A DNA stretch of 64,000 nucleotides from Cryptomeria japonica (taxonomy: Eukaryota > Streptophyta > Pinopsida > Cupressales > Cupressaceae): NCBI RefSeq assembly GCF_030272615.1, contig NC_081406.1:210834997-210898996 (forward strand). Reading direction: 5' to 3'. Both the position numbers and the translations under genes were made by a program. Positions 1 through 10,449 of the stretch are shown here, in pieces. The notes below the pieces were generated by a model that saw only the letters and a list, made by a program, of their open reading frames with translations, was not told where the DNA came from and did not search any database. Every line of letters begins with the position of its first letter. Position 1 is the stretch's first letter.

Positions 1-1480
1 TTGCAAGAATTTGATGGTGGTCTTGTCAAATTTGGAGGTGACAAAACATGCATGATCAGAGGAAGAGGAACTATATCATAAGATGTTAAGAATAAAAATG
101 ATAATGTTTATTATGTTGAAGGTTTAAGGAATAATATTTTGATTGTAGGTCAGTTGGTGGATAAGGGATTTCAATTACAATTCAAGGATGGAAAATGCAA
201 AATCATTAACAGATCTGGTTTGGAGATTGCAACTGGTACTCAGACTAAAGGTAACATCTTTCATTTGAACTTCGATGAGAAGACATGTTTGATTGCACAT
301 ATTAATGAGTTGGATATGGCATAAGAGGTTTTATCATGTGAATTTTGATTTCATTGTAAAGATCAGTTCAACTAAGGCAGCTAGAGATATACCTAAGATT
401 GTGAAGCCTCATAATTCAGTATGTAAGGAATGTCAAATGGGAAAGCAAGTCAGAATTTCTTTTAAGAGTATTTAAGATAAATCTAATGATGTTCTTGATC
501 TTATTCATACTGATTTGTGTGGTCCTGCTAGAGTAAGAAGTTTTTAGGGTGATAGATATTTCATGCTAATCATTTATGACTATTCTAGAATGATATGGGT
601 TACTTTTCAAAGGGAGAAATCTCAAGCCTTTGAAAAGTTCAAGATCTTTAAAGCTATGGTTGAGAAAGAAATAGGATTGAAAATCAAATTCTTAAGACAT
701 CCAATGAATTTAATAGTTATTGTGAGAAACATGGGATAAGGAGACTGTTGTCTACACCCTGGACACCTCAATAGAATGGTGTTGTGGAAAGAAAGAGCAG
801 AACTATCCTGGATGTTGCTAGATCTATGATGATGGAAGCTAATTTACCACATATCTACTAGAGAGAAGCTGTGAGCATGATGATATACACATTCAATAAG
901 TTCATATCAAAGGAGACACTGGTAAGACACCTTATGAGTTATGGTTCGGTCATACACCTACAATTAAGTATTTCATAATCTTTGGTAGTAAATGCTATAT
1001 CAAAAGAGATGATTCCATTGGAAAATTTGATCCTAGATTTGATGAAGGAATATTTCTTTGTTATTCTAATCAAAGAAAAGCATATAGATATTATAACAAA
1101 AGATTGCAGAGAATTGAGGAGAGTGCTAATGTCAAGGTGGATGAGCATAACAGAGGTCAAATTAGAACTTATGAGAGAGATCTAGAAGTGGAAATGGTTA
1201 TAGCTGAACCGATAACACCTATACCGAAATAGAATGTTGAACCAGTTACCCCAGCAGTATCAAAAAATTCAACTTTAACTAAAGATCAGAGCAGGGAATC
1301 GGAAAGTCAAAAGACTCCTCCATATGTAAGGTTGAATCATTCAAAAGATTAGATCATTGGATACAAGAGCAAAGGAGTAATGACAAGAAGAAGGTTGGCA
1401 GCTGAAGAGGTATGTGTAATTTCTCAAATTGAACTGGCATCAGTAGATGAAGCATGTAAAGATGAAAGCTATGGAAGAAG
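1..1480 (+). pseudogene. Ty1/copia polyprotein relic, GAG-pre-integrase and integrase part
   Basis: Reading across frames gives a recognisable copia pol. A GAG-pre-integrase stretch (about 100-310) leads into the integrase zinc-binding HHCC region (LWHKRFYH near 315-345, CKEC near 420-435). The DDE core follows: HTDLCGP near 505-525, the second Asp in IYDYSRMIWV near 570-600, and the Glu in NGVVERK near 778-798. The protein would cut and join cDNA into the host genome. Several in-frame stops (for example TAA near 79-81, in place of the residue before DVK) and a frame change after about 690 mean it is dead. The 5' part of the element lies outside the window. The family call is firm; the exact lineage is not resolved. 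Confidence 0.9.
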
Positions 1481-1489
1481 AATCAAATA

Positions 1490-2140
1490 AGATAAAAAAA
1501 GAACAACACATGGACTTTAGTTCCCTGGCCTAAAAATAAGAATGCTATTGAAACCAAATGGGTTCTTAGGAATAAATTGAATGAAGATGGACAAGTTGTG
1601 AGGAACAAGGCTAGATTTGTTTGTAAAGGATATTCTCAGAAGGAAGGAATTGGTTATGACGAAATTTTCTCTCCGGTAGCTAGGATTGAAGCTGTGAGAT
1701 TATTTCTTGCTTATGATGCACATAAGAACTACAAGGTTTTGTGTTCTTAAAGTTTTATAATCTATTAACAACTAATTCACCCCCCCCCCCCCCCTCTCAG
1801 TTGTTCACTGGTTATCCTAACAATTGGTATCAGATAGATGTTAAGTGTGTATTTTTGAATGGAGATCTTGAAGAGGAAGTTTATATTGAGAAACCTGATA
1901 GTTTTTCACTTTCAGATGACAAAAACATGGTTTGCAGGTTAAGAATAGCTTTATATGGATTGAAGCAAGCACCTAGAGCTTGGTATGCTAGATTGGACAA
2001 ATGTCTTTTGAATCTTGGTTTCACTAAACGTAATGCTGATAGTAATTTATATTATAAGATCATTGATGATGACATATTTATTTTTGAAGTCTTTGTTGAT
2101 CATATCATTTTTGGAGGTGAGGATAAGTTATGTATAGAAT
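1490..2140 (+). pseudogene. Ty1/copia reverse transcriptase relic
   Basis: The first part reads TWTLVPWPKNK...KWVLRNKLNEDGQ...ARFVCKGYSQ...FSPVARIEAVRLFLAY (about 1505-1738). The second reads YQIDVKCVFLNGDLEEEVYIEKP...LYGLKQAPRAWY...FVDHIIFGG (1828-2120). These are the ordered blocks of copia reverse transcriptase. The YVDD catalytic box has become FVDH, so the second catalytic Asp is lost. The two halves are separated by 89 foreign bases (1739-1827). The homology stops at about 2140 against a microsatellite, so the RNase H end and the 3' LTR are not joined to it. This continues the pol relic upstream and is not functional. Confidence 0.92.
1739..1827 (+). mobile_element. 89-bp copia LTR-end plus primer-site fragment inside the RT relic
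   Basis: The codons for HKNYKV and YQIDV should be adjacent in copia RT but are separated here by 89 bases. The insert contains the typical copia LTR 3' end: a tract of about 15 C at 1780-1794 flanked by the arms AACAACT (1767-1773) and AGTTGTT (1799-1805). It runs into TTGGTATCAGA (1824-1834), the usual initiator-Met primer-binding site. The right junction falls on TATCAGA, which serves both as primer site and as the RT codons for Tyr-Gln-Ile. The 89-base length shifts the frame. I infer template switching or recombination at this microhomology. Confidence 0.7.
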
Positions 2141-2149
2141 TCTCTGATA

Positions 2150-2199
2150 CATACATACACACACACACATATGTAGATAGATAGATGTGTGTGTGTGTG

Positions 2200-2276
<77 letters not shown>

Positions 2277-2363
2277 ATATATATATATATATGTATGTAT
2301 ATATATATATATATGTATGTATATATATATATATATATGTATGTATATATATATATATGTATG

Positions 2364-2414
<51 letters not shown>

Positions 2415-2515
2415 GTATATATATACACAAATATGTATATATATATATGTATATATATACACAAATATGTATATATATATATATACACATATGTACACAC
2501 ACACACACACACATA
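2150..2515. repeat. Compound microsatellite (CA)n (TG)n (AT)n with ATGT interruptions
   Basis: (CA)n at about 2152-2170, a short GATA run, (TG)n at 2185-2205, then about 60 bp of pure (AT)n. This passes into AT runs interrupted every 14-30 bp by ATGTATGT, and ends with (AC)n near 2495-2513. Reading frames in it encode only Tyr-Ile-Cys repeats and are not genes. Its left edge truncates the copia RT relic. Confidence 0.97.
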
Positions 2516-2730
2516 TACCAACCTATATGTGGTCATATTCAAAGATGCACAATAATTTACTATCTATAACTTTACACATGTTTTTATTCATTGAAGAATA
2601 CATGAACATTATTTTATCCATGACATGGGAAATAATATTATCTTTGATTCTATCTCTAGTACATTACCAAGCTTCATATTACACATATAGATGTAGGATT
2701 GATATAATTTTGCACTTAGATGATTATCTG
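2516..2730. other. AT-rich spacer without recognisable content
   Basis: About 215 bp between the microsatellite and the first 682-bp unit. I see no coding or terminal-repeat signal in it. Confidence 0.6.
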
Positions 2731-4784
2731 TGTTGAAATGTTTATCTTTAAATTTATTGATTGATATATGTTTAAGATTGCGAACATCATTATCTCACGA
2801 TAAATACTATTTCAAATATATTGTTATACTTTTGTTTATCATTGATATAATTACTAATTTATAGTTATTCAATCAACTAGTCCTAAAGGTGCTTGATAAA
2901 ATTTTCCTAGTTTGGGTTACATGTCATATTACATTATTTTATCATAATTTTAAATATTTATCCAATCTAATTTCATTACAATTTGATTTTAAATTATGAC
3001 AATTATATCAAATTATTAAATAAATCAAACTTGAAAGTCTTAATTGTTGGATATTGTTGGTTATTGTTGCTGCTAGGATATATGTTGTTGTCATTGATGT
3101 CAACATATTCCTGTGATTTGCTCTGGTGTATTTGGGAAGATGTTATGATCTGGTTTTGCAGTTGTGCTTTGTTGATCATTGTTTTGCAGAGCTCAGTATA
3201 TCCTCTGGTATATTTTGGTGTGATCAGATCTTGTGCTAAGATTTTGGGATATTGTTTGAGTTGTTCTTGTGTATCTTTATTTCAGATGGTTTGTGATTTG
3301 GTGCTTCGCAAGTTATCTTTCTTCATGACAATTGTTGTTGTCTGAGTATTTTTGAGTTTCTAATGTTATTTGATAAGTGGTGTTGGTGCAGTTGTTCTTA
3401 TATGTGATTATATCTGTTGAAATGTTTCTTTAAATTTATTGATTGATATATGTTTAAGACTGCAAACATCATTATCTCACGATAAATACTATTTCAAATA
3501 TATTGTTATACTTTTGTTTATCATTGATATAATTACTAATTTATAGTTATTCAATCAACTAGTCCTAAAGGTGCTTGATAAAATTTTCCTAGTTTGGGTT
3601 ACATGTCATATTACATTATTTTATCATAATTTTAAATATTTATCCAATCTAATTTCATTACAATTTGATTTTAAATTATGACAATTATATCAAATTATTA
3701 AATAAATCAAACTTGAAAGTCTTAATTGTTGGATATTGTTGGTTATTGTTGCTGCTAGGATATTTGTTGTTGTCATTGATGTCAACATATTCCTGTGATT
3801 TGCTCTGGTGTATTTGGGAAGATGTTATGATCTGGTTTTGCAGTTGTGCTTTGTTGATCATTGTTTTGCAGAGCTCAGTATATCCTCTGGTATATTTTGG
3901 TGTGATCAGATCTTGTGCTAAGATTTTGGGATATTGTTTGAGTTGTTCTTGTGTATCTTTATTTCAGATGGTTTGTGATTTGGTGCTTCGCAAGTTATCT
4001 TTCTTCATGACAATTGTTGTTGTCTGAGTATTTTTGAGTTTCTAATGTTATTTGATAAGTGGTGTTGGTGCAGTTGTTCTTATATGTGATTATATCTATT
4101 GAAATGTTTCTTTAAATTTATTGATTGATATATGTTTAAGACTGCGAACATCATTATCTCACGATAAATACTATTTCAAATATATTGTTATACTTTTGTT
4201 TATCATTGATATAATTACTAATTTATAGTTATTCAATCAACTAGTCCTAAAGGTGCTTGATAAAATTTTCCTAGTTTGGGTTACATGTCATATTACATTA
4301 TTTTATCATAATTTTAAATATTTATCCAATCTAATTCCATTACAATTTGATTTTAAATTATGACAATTATATCAAATTATAAAATAAATCAAACTTGAAA
4401 GTCTTAATTGTTGGATATTGTTGGTTATTGTTGCTGCTAGAATATATGTTGTTGTCATTGATGTCAACATATTCATGTGATTTGCTCTGGTGTATTTGGG
4501 AAGATGTTATGATCCGGTTTTGCAATTGTGTTTTGTTGATCACTGTTTTGCAGAGCTCAGTATATCCTCTGGTATATTCTAGTGTGATCAGATCTTGTGC
4601 TGAGATTTTGGGATATTGTTTGAGTTGTTCTTGTGTATCTTTATTTTAGATGGTTTGTGATTTGGTGCTCCGCAAGTTATCTTTCTTCATGACAATTGTT
4701 GTTGTTTAAGTATTCTTGAGTTTCTGATGTTAATTGATGAAGATTTGATAAGTGGCGTTGGTGCAATTATTCTTAATGATTATA
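2731..4784 (+). repeat. Three tandem units of about 682 bp spanning a copia LTR boundary
   Basis: Units begin with (T)GTTGAAATG or its variant at 2731, 3415 and 4097 (periods 684 and 682). Each unit holds about 314 bp of non-LTR flank followed by the first ~370 bp of a copia LTR, whose start TGTTGGATATTG lies at 3045, 3727 and 4409. Units 1 and 2 are nearly identical. Unit 3 is slightly more diverged and alone continues into the rest of the LTR. The array is therefore a local triplication of a flank/LTR junction, not three insertions. The 120-codon frames that recur in units 1 and 2 are by-products of the repetition. Confidence 0.93.
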
Positions 4785-5099
4785 ACATGCTTTCTGATGT
4801 TTCCTAGTTGTGTCCTATTTGTTCCGATGATCCACATTGATCATTGTGCAATTTTTTAGTGGTTTCTATGAACCGGTGATGATTCTTTTGTTATGTGGTA
4901 TTTTTGGTGGTGTAGCATGTTGCGATTGATCTTGGCATGATTTTCAGTGGAGTTAAGTGTTTGGGAATTAGATTTAGGTCCATGTTATGTCATGTAAATC
5001 ATTATATTGGTCTCATGGTCATACTTTGTATCATGTGACATAATTTTTTAATTAAGGGTTGAGGGTTTAGCCGACCTTGTTGTCAAGGTTGATGAATTG

Positions 5100-5108
5100 T
5101 ATAAATAG
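5100..5108 (+). promoter_or_regulatory. TATA box of the copia LTR
   Basis: TATAAATAG lies about 690 bp into the LTR, preceded by the block TTTAGCCGACCTTG that is also found in the LTR near 23.2 kb. Position and sequence fit the U3/R boundary of a copia LTR promoter. Confidence 0.65.
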
Positions 5109-5477
5109 GTGATGTTGTCTTATAATTCTAGTGTCGATGTTGTGTTTGCATTATCAAAGAGTGGTATATGTGTGAACAAGAGATTTATCTTTCAGTGTTG
5201 AGATTGAGGAGAGATTGGTGTTGTAGAGCAGACAAATGTGCTTAATCGGAACTGTAATCAAGCATTTGGAGATGTTATTCTTTCAGTTCATTTCTTTTGG
5301 ATCGTAGTCTGAATCTTGTTGTAATTCAGTGAGAGTTCCTTGAGGGTTGTAGCCTTTTGGGCCATTATATTTGAGCAGTGAGCTCTAGGCAGTGTGCCTG
5401 AATGCATGTGCATTCCCCATTGTAATATTTTCACATACTACTACAGAGTATCATCTTGTTGTGGGTAGGTTCCCACT

Positions 5478-5505
5478 GTGGTTTTCCCTTAACCGGGTTT
5501 TCCAC
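5478..5505 (+). ncRNA. ENE-like hairpin in the copia LTR
   Basis: The outer stem is GTGG (5478-5481) with CCAC (5502-5505). It is followed by facing TTTT/TTTT loops (5482-5485 and 5498-5501), an inner stem CCC/GGG, and a 6-nt loop. A symmetric U-rich internal loop between short GC stems is the fold of ENE elements, which clamp a poly(A) tail in a triple helix and have been reported in plant transposon RNAs. The same layout recurs in three other copia LTR families here (7051, 22434, 34867/41337). The structural reading is mine; function is inferred. Confidence 0.5.
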
Positions 5506-5606
5506 TTCAAAATCTTTGTGTGATATGTTGTGCCTTCAATTTGCTTATCTTTCTTAATGTTTTAGTTTATCATATCTGTTTTGTGATTAAGTTTGTAGAT
5601 CTGGTG

Positions 5607-5634
5607 AAGACTGATTCACCCCCCTCTCAGTCTT
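5607..5634 (+). ncRNA. C-rich-loop hairpin at the LTR 3' end
   Basis: AAGACTGA (5607-5614) and TCAGTCTT (5627-5634) form a perfect 8-bp stem around the loop TTCACCCCCCTC. The loop is shared with the other copia LTRs in the window, but the stem sequence differs in each family while staying paired. Confidence 0.6.
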
Positions 5635-6599
5635 GCTTCTTTGTTGGTGGTAACACTAATAATCACTCCATATATTAGTTCTTTTTTGACATATAGAATT
5701 TTTGGAAACTTGAGTTATTGTGCTTTGTTGTCATTGATGTCAACCTGTCATGTGTTCTCATTGATGTCAACCTGACATGTGTTATCATTGATATTGAAGT
5801 AAGGATGGCATAGTGGAAGTTTAAATATGCAAGAAACAATATTTATGCAAGAAAGAGTTTATAATGTCTCAATGGAAGAATGCATTAAATTCCTCTAGTA
5901 TGTGAAGATTGTGTTCTATGGATTTGTATACAATGTTTGTGTTTTGTGTATATTGCAATATTATATTGCAGGTTCTCTATTGCTCAAATGAAAGAGTTGG
6001 TTTTTGATGTTAACGATAGTAAGGTTATCTATCAAAATAGGTTCAGAGAATGCCTGGTGGCTTTTGGATATGTGGATTCAAGTGTTGTGGTTTGGAGGAA
6101 GTGCTCATATGGTCTGTGTAGTGTTCTAGTTAAGTTTTCAGATGATGGTCTAACTGGCAAGTGAAGTTATGGTGTGTTGAGTTTTGTGTTGTTATCTGGT
6201 CTAGTTTTTGATTGATTGTGGCAATGTATCCTACTTGGATCATATTCTCTTGGTCTGGGTTTTCTTTGTAGGATGATTTTGGTTAGTGTTTTGGGTCTCA
6301 CCATGGTGTGTGTAGATCTGCATTGTGCAATTTGGATTAGAGTTTTGTTTTTGGGCCAACTAGCTAACATGCTTTAATTTGTATCTACATGTTTCATTTG
6401 ATGTCAACTTTGGAAGATGTATTAGCGTGTTCAATTCATTGGAAACATTGGAAAGGGATGTGTTGCATGATGTTTTTTGGTCCTATTTATCTCTTGGAGT
6501 GGACCGCAATGGTTATTATTGGTCCAAGTGGCCAAATTTATTTAATATTGTTTAGTCTATCTATGGTCGACCTAGTCAAGTATTTTCATGATTAATCTT

Positions 6600-6609
6600 G
6601 TATATAAAG
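6600..6609 (+). promoter_or_regulatory. TATA box of the second copia LTR
   Basis: GTATATAAAGG stands about 900 bp into the LTR, at a position equivalent to the TATA box of the neighbouring LTR. Confidence 0.6.
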
Positions 6610-7194
6610 GAGTGTATATGTATGAGTGATTGTGAGTAAGGTGTGCAAATTGATAATTATAAAACATCAGTGGTTTGCAAGAAGATTTGATATTGAGGTT
6701 GTGTGAAGGTCATTCATGAAGAACTTTGATAATATTATTTTTTGTATGATATAGTTTGAAGTTAGATATGTTAGCCATGATCTCGGTCACTTGACTTGTT
6801 GATTCAAGGACAATTTCATCATTAGGAGATCTTTTTTTTTATTAAGTTATTCCTTTCTTTGCCAAAAGACAATGAGTCTCTATTAAACTTTTTGTATCTT
6901 TCCCTGAGACAATGTGTTTTAGCCTTGCAATTCATTTGTATCTTGCCCTAAGATTGTGTGCCTTAGTTCTACAAATCTTCTTAGGAGCAGTGGATTTCAG
7001 AAGCAACATTGTAATAAGTTATATTCATATTTTTGAGTCTGATTCTCACTATGGTTTTTCCCTACTTGATTTTTCCATGTAAATTTGGTGCTCATGTATT
7101 TGTTGTGCTTTATGTTTTCATGATTCATTACTAGTGAAATGATAAGGTTGTAGTTTAAAGTTTGAAGATAAAAAATTAAGTACTCTTGATGCTT

Positions 7195-7218
7195 GGACTG
7201 ATTCACCCCCCTCAATCC
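7195..7218 (+). ncRNA. C-rich-loop hairpin, third stem variant
   Basis: GGACTGA (7195-7201) pairs with TCAATCC (7212-7218) with one C/A mismatch that a single G-to-A change would explain. The loop is again TTCACCCCCC. This is an eroded copy of the structure seen at 5607. Confidence 0.45.
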
Positions 7219-7233
7219 CATGGTTTGTTCAAC

Positions 7234-7725
7234 AATAATATTTTATATTATGCAACCTAAATTTAAGAATTTTCCTACCAATAAAAAATATATAGATTAA
7301 AACATGTAGTTTAAGAGAAGTTCACTAAACTACATAAGTATGTAATAATGAATTAAAGTCTATGAAATAGTGCAATATAAATTCCATGAAATATGGAATA
7401 TATAGTCCATGAAATATTGAAATAAGGTGTATGCAAACAAGCAATATTGAAATAAACTCTATAAAATGTGTACTAAAATGTTCATCTCTAGTCATACTAG
7501 GAGTAATAGCTGAAATAGTAAAATAATGTTCATGAGATAAATATGTAATAAAGTGCATAAACAAATAATAATTAAATAAGACCCATGAAATATTGCAATC
7601 TCTAGTCAATGAAATTCAAATATATAGTCCATGAAATAATGAAATAAAGTGCATGTCAACAAGTAATATTGAAATAAAGTCTAAGAAATGTGTATTGAAA
7701 CATCTATGAATAACAACTTAAAGTG
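7234..7725. repeat. AT-rich spacer with a diverged duplication of about 75 bp
   Basis: A block beginning TATATAGTCCATGAAAT occurs at 7399-7473 and again at 7621-7695 (offset 222 bp) with about 10% differences. Fragments of the same block (CCATGAAATATTG) lie between them. No gene is visible. The stretch is the left flank of the LINE relic. Confidence 0.6.
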
Positions 7726-7804
7726 ATGAAGATGAGCACTAGGGTTTCATGCATTAGAAATGAAGATGATGATGGTGAGGATGTGGTTTTCACTGGAGAG
7801 GGGT
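7726..7804 (+). pseudogene. 5' end of a LINE ORF1-like frame, cut by the giant LTR
   Basis: An ATG at 7726 opens a frame starting MKMSTRVSCIRNEDDDGED. It runs to the GGGGT target duplication at 7800-7804 and continues in phase from 26249 (FFAFCARDDLVVV...), stopping soon after. The frame being intact across the insertion site supports this being the interrupted target. Assignment to LINE ORF1 rests on the DUF4283-like domain 1 kb further on; this N-terminal piece has no motif of its own. Confidence 0.5.
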
Positions 7805-8460
7805 TGTAATGCCCCTCCATTTTCTCTTTTGTATTTCTTCCCCTTGATGTGGATTTGGCTATGAGCCGGTGATTGTGTCATTTTCTTATGGGTGTTAACA
7901 TTTTTGAGGTGTTATGATATAATTTTGGATGTTGCATTTGATTTCAATGTGAGGCCTTGAGTGCCTAGCTTATGTTGTGAGTGCATATATATTTTGTGTT
8001 CGTGTTGGACCAATGATGTTTTGGATTGCTTCATGATGATCATGATTATGCTTTTTCATTGGGATGTGTGATTTCTTCTTGTACCTAGTTTTGGGGACCA
8101 TGGTGTTATTGGTTACTGCATATTTGTTTGGATACTAGATTTGTTGGGAGTTGTTACTATATTTATGATGTTTTAATATTAATGTTGATTCAATTAGTAA
8201 CTAGAATGTGACAAATAATATTAATCTAGTTGGTTTATTTAAAAGTAATACATCATATTTTACGTTATTGCATTTCTTTTATGAGATTAAATACTTAATA
8301 GTATATTCATTTGATGATGCTATATTGATTTGATAATATATCATGTTACTAACAATGTTATTATGTGACCTCGATTGGGGAATGTTGAATGATGCTTTAA
8401 GTTACATTATGTTGTACGTATATATATGCACAAGTATCTGTATGTTTTGGTTGGTGCGGG

Positions 8461-9243
8461 TGTATATGGTGAAAATGGATAACAACAATAATATTGAAAG
8501 ACTAAATGAATTCAACCACAAAACCCTAGCCTAACAACAACAAAGATCCACCATAACATATGAAGATTACCTAAGACAATGCAAATCAAATGAAATCACA
8601 AAGATTATACCATCACATGTCCAATAGGGTTTGGATCTCCATTCTTCCTATCTCCATTGATTTTGCTTGATATAGTTGCTCTCAGATTTTATGTGCACAA
8701 GAGCTCAACAAAGAACGGAAATGTGGTTGCAAGTAGGATCGCATGTAAAAGGCGTAGTGTAGTCGAGTGTGCAATTGAGTTAGTCAGGGTTTGATAATGA
8801 AGGAAGCATCTCCTTATATAGAAGACACCATAAGAAATGAAGGGATAAGATTGAGAGGTGTAAAAGATAAATGGTCAGCTATGATTAAAGTGTAGGTAGA
8901 GAAAATAAGAAAATAATGAGAGGGTAGGTAGTGTAGGAATTAAGAGATGAATGACATGTGTCATAGGTAGAAAAGGTTAATGAATTAATTAAATACATAA
9001 AGATTTATTTAATTAATAGAAGAAGTGGGATCTATTAAATAAATAAGATATTTATTTAATTTAGGAAAAGGATAATTTAAATAAATAAATGTATTTATTT
9101 AAATGAGAAATAAGGCTAGAAGAGGATAAATGAATCAATAAAATAAATAAGGATTTATTCAATTAATAGAAGAATTAGGCTTAGAATAATTAAATAAATA
9201 AAGATATTTATTTAATTAGACATGACAATTTTAGGTGTCTACT
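8461..9243 (-). repeat. 3' LTR of the PMD-carrying gypsy element
   Basis: Direct repeat of 20571-21352. Read on the minus strand it begins (A)GTAGACACC, with the terminal base changed from TG to AG. The U3 part is very AT-rich, with repeated TTTATTTAATTAA-type blocks, and a TATATAAGG box lies at 8812-8820 on the minus strand. Confidence 0.95.
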
Positions 9244-9258
9244 TTTTGCCCCTCTTTG
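9244..9258 (-). other. Polypurine tract of the gypsy element
   Basis: On the minus strand CTCAAAGAGGGGCAAAA directly abuts the 3' LTR start. This is the expected plus-strand primer site and fixes the element's orientation. Confidence 0.85.
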
Positions 9259-9657
9259 AGACAATGCAGCTTGTCGCGTTGTTTCAAAGAAGATAAGATG
9301 AACTGATACAAAGTTGCCCCAAGATGGGAATGATATGCCCCCTCGAGAGATTGGATGAAAATGTCTGAAAAGATCACAAACAATCTCTCGATAAGAAAGG
9401 AAGGCTAGAATGGACTGACAAGATAGAGTCACAAAGTCACAAAGTCACGGAATAACGAAGACTGACTCGGGTGAGGGCTAGGGCTAGGGTAGTCTATAAG
9501 ATAGATCACGAGATAACACATCCACATTGCCATCCACACATCCAAGAAATCAGAGTGCAGAGAGAGAATTGAGCAGCAGTAGTCAACAAAAATGGCATTG
9601 GTGCATAGATTCGATCGCGTTCGCTGATATCAGAGGCCAGCAGATGCAGGAGAGCCG

Positions 9658-10449
9658 GTAAGTACCACAAAACCTCCTTGTACTTTATCATATTAATTAT
9701 TGTCATTAATGCATGCTAGGTAGTGCAATAAATGCGCTTTAGGATAATGTCAAAAAATGTCAAAAACATGTAGGTGCGTCTGCGTTGGTGCCAGGTGTGT
9801 CTGTGTTTGTGTCAGGCGCGTCTATGCTGGGAAAAGTGTCTGTGTTAGATGTGAGCATGTTTGTGTTGTGCAGGCGTGTTTGTGAAATGTGGGCACGTCT
9901 GTGCAAGACAGGTGCATCTGTATAGAGCATAGGCACATCTGTGTATTTCAGGCGCGTTTGTGTAGTTTGTAAGCATGTTTATGTCTTCAAGGTCAAATCA
10001 GTAGTTCTGTGATGAACATACGCTGTCGATTGGATAAGTTGTTGAGATGATACACTCAAGCAGGTCCTCTAGGGAACACTAGGATAGTAGATAGGGCCAG
10101 GATTGACAATTCTGTGATAGAACATACGTTGCCAATTATGAAACTACTCAAGAGGATACACTCAAGCAGAGGCCCTAGGATAGGATAGATCGAGGCACTT
10201 TGTGATGAACAGTGAGTACCAAGACATAGTACTTTGTGATGAACAGGGAGTGCAAAACACGTAGTACTTTGTGATGAACAAGGAGTACCACTAGGATAGA
10301 AGCAACACTTTGTGATGAATAGTGAGTGTCACTAGGATAGATAGCAACACTTTATGATGAACAGTGAGTGTCACTAGGATAGATAGCAACACTTTGTGAT
10401 GAACAGTGAGTGTCACTTTGACTGACATGATTGATTTGCTTGACTGCAG
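9658..10449 (+). other. Probable intron of the PMD gene, filled with tandem repeats
   Basis: The donor CCG|GTAAGTACC (9658) and acceptor TTGACTGCAG|G (10449) keep the reading phase between GEP and EYLP. Inside lie degenerate repeats of GGCGCGTCTGTG (about 9762-9985) and a 34-42 bp tandem repeat containing TGTGATGAACAGTGAGT at 10201, 10235, 10270, 10311, 10353 and 10395. The PMD locus at 57 kb has a similar repeat-bearing intron. Confidence 0.65.
9762..9985 (+). repeat. CGCGTCTGTG-type degenerate repeats in the PMD leader
   Basis: About ten copies of (G/A)(C/T)G(C/T)GTCT(G/A)TG or GTTTGTG variants are spaced 20-35 bp apart, for example CAGGCGCGTCTATG and GGGCACGTCTGTG. The same motif, also in the sense direction of its own transcript, fills the gag leader on the minus strand (18772-18980 and 20190-20460). 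Confidence 0.75.

Larger units (their letters stand above)
4409..5655 (+). mobile_element. Copia LTR (probably solo), plus orientation
   Basis: It starts TGTTGGATATTG and ends about ...GGTAACA. It carries the blocks shared with the other copia LTRs in the window: the 5' block TTGTCATTGATGTCAAC near 4455, a TATAAATAG box at 5100, the ENE-like hairpin at 5478-5505 and the C-rich-loop hairpin at 5607-5634. No polypurine tract precedes it and no primer site or gag follows, so a solo LTR fits best. The flanks TTAAT (4404-4408) and CTAAT (5656-5660) are a possible target duplication with one mismatch. The end point could be off by some tens of bases. Confidence 0.8.
5697..7233 (+). mobile_element. 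Second copia LTR, plus orientation (boundaries approximate)
   Basis: It lies almost directly behind the previous LTR and belongs to a different family. It has the 5' block TTGTCATTGATGTCAACC (near 5729, part of it repeated near 5760), a TATATAAAGG box at 6601, the block ATGG-TTTTT-CCC...TTTTT-CCAT at 7051-7078, and the terminal GATTCACCCCCCTC (7200-7213). It ends near TTTGTTCAACA. Short frames at 5937 and 6389 are not conserved coding sequence. I could not find a clean target duplication, so the left edge is a guess within about 50 bp. No internal domain follows, so it is probably a solo LTR. Confidence 0.7.

Noticed and set aside
2100-2740. Six overlapping Tyr/Ile/Cys-rich frames on both strands
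   Set aside because: They are translations of the (AT)n/(TG)n microsatellite.
2983-4649. Three similar 84-120 codon Leu/Cys-rich frames that could look like a gene family
   Set aside because: They arise from the 682-bp tandem repeat of LTR DNA; no protein motif, and the third copy is broken.
10201-10420. CRISPR-like regular repeats
   Set aside because: Units of 34-42 bp are head to tail without unique spacers, in a plant transposon intron.
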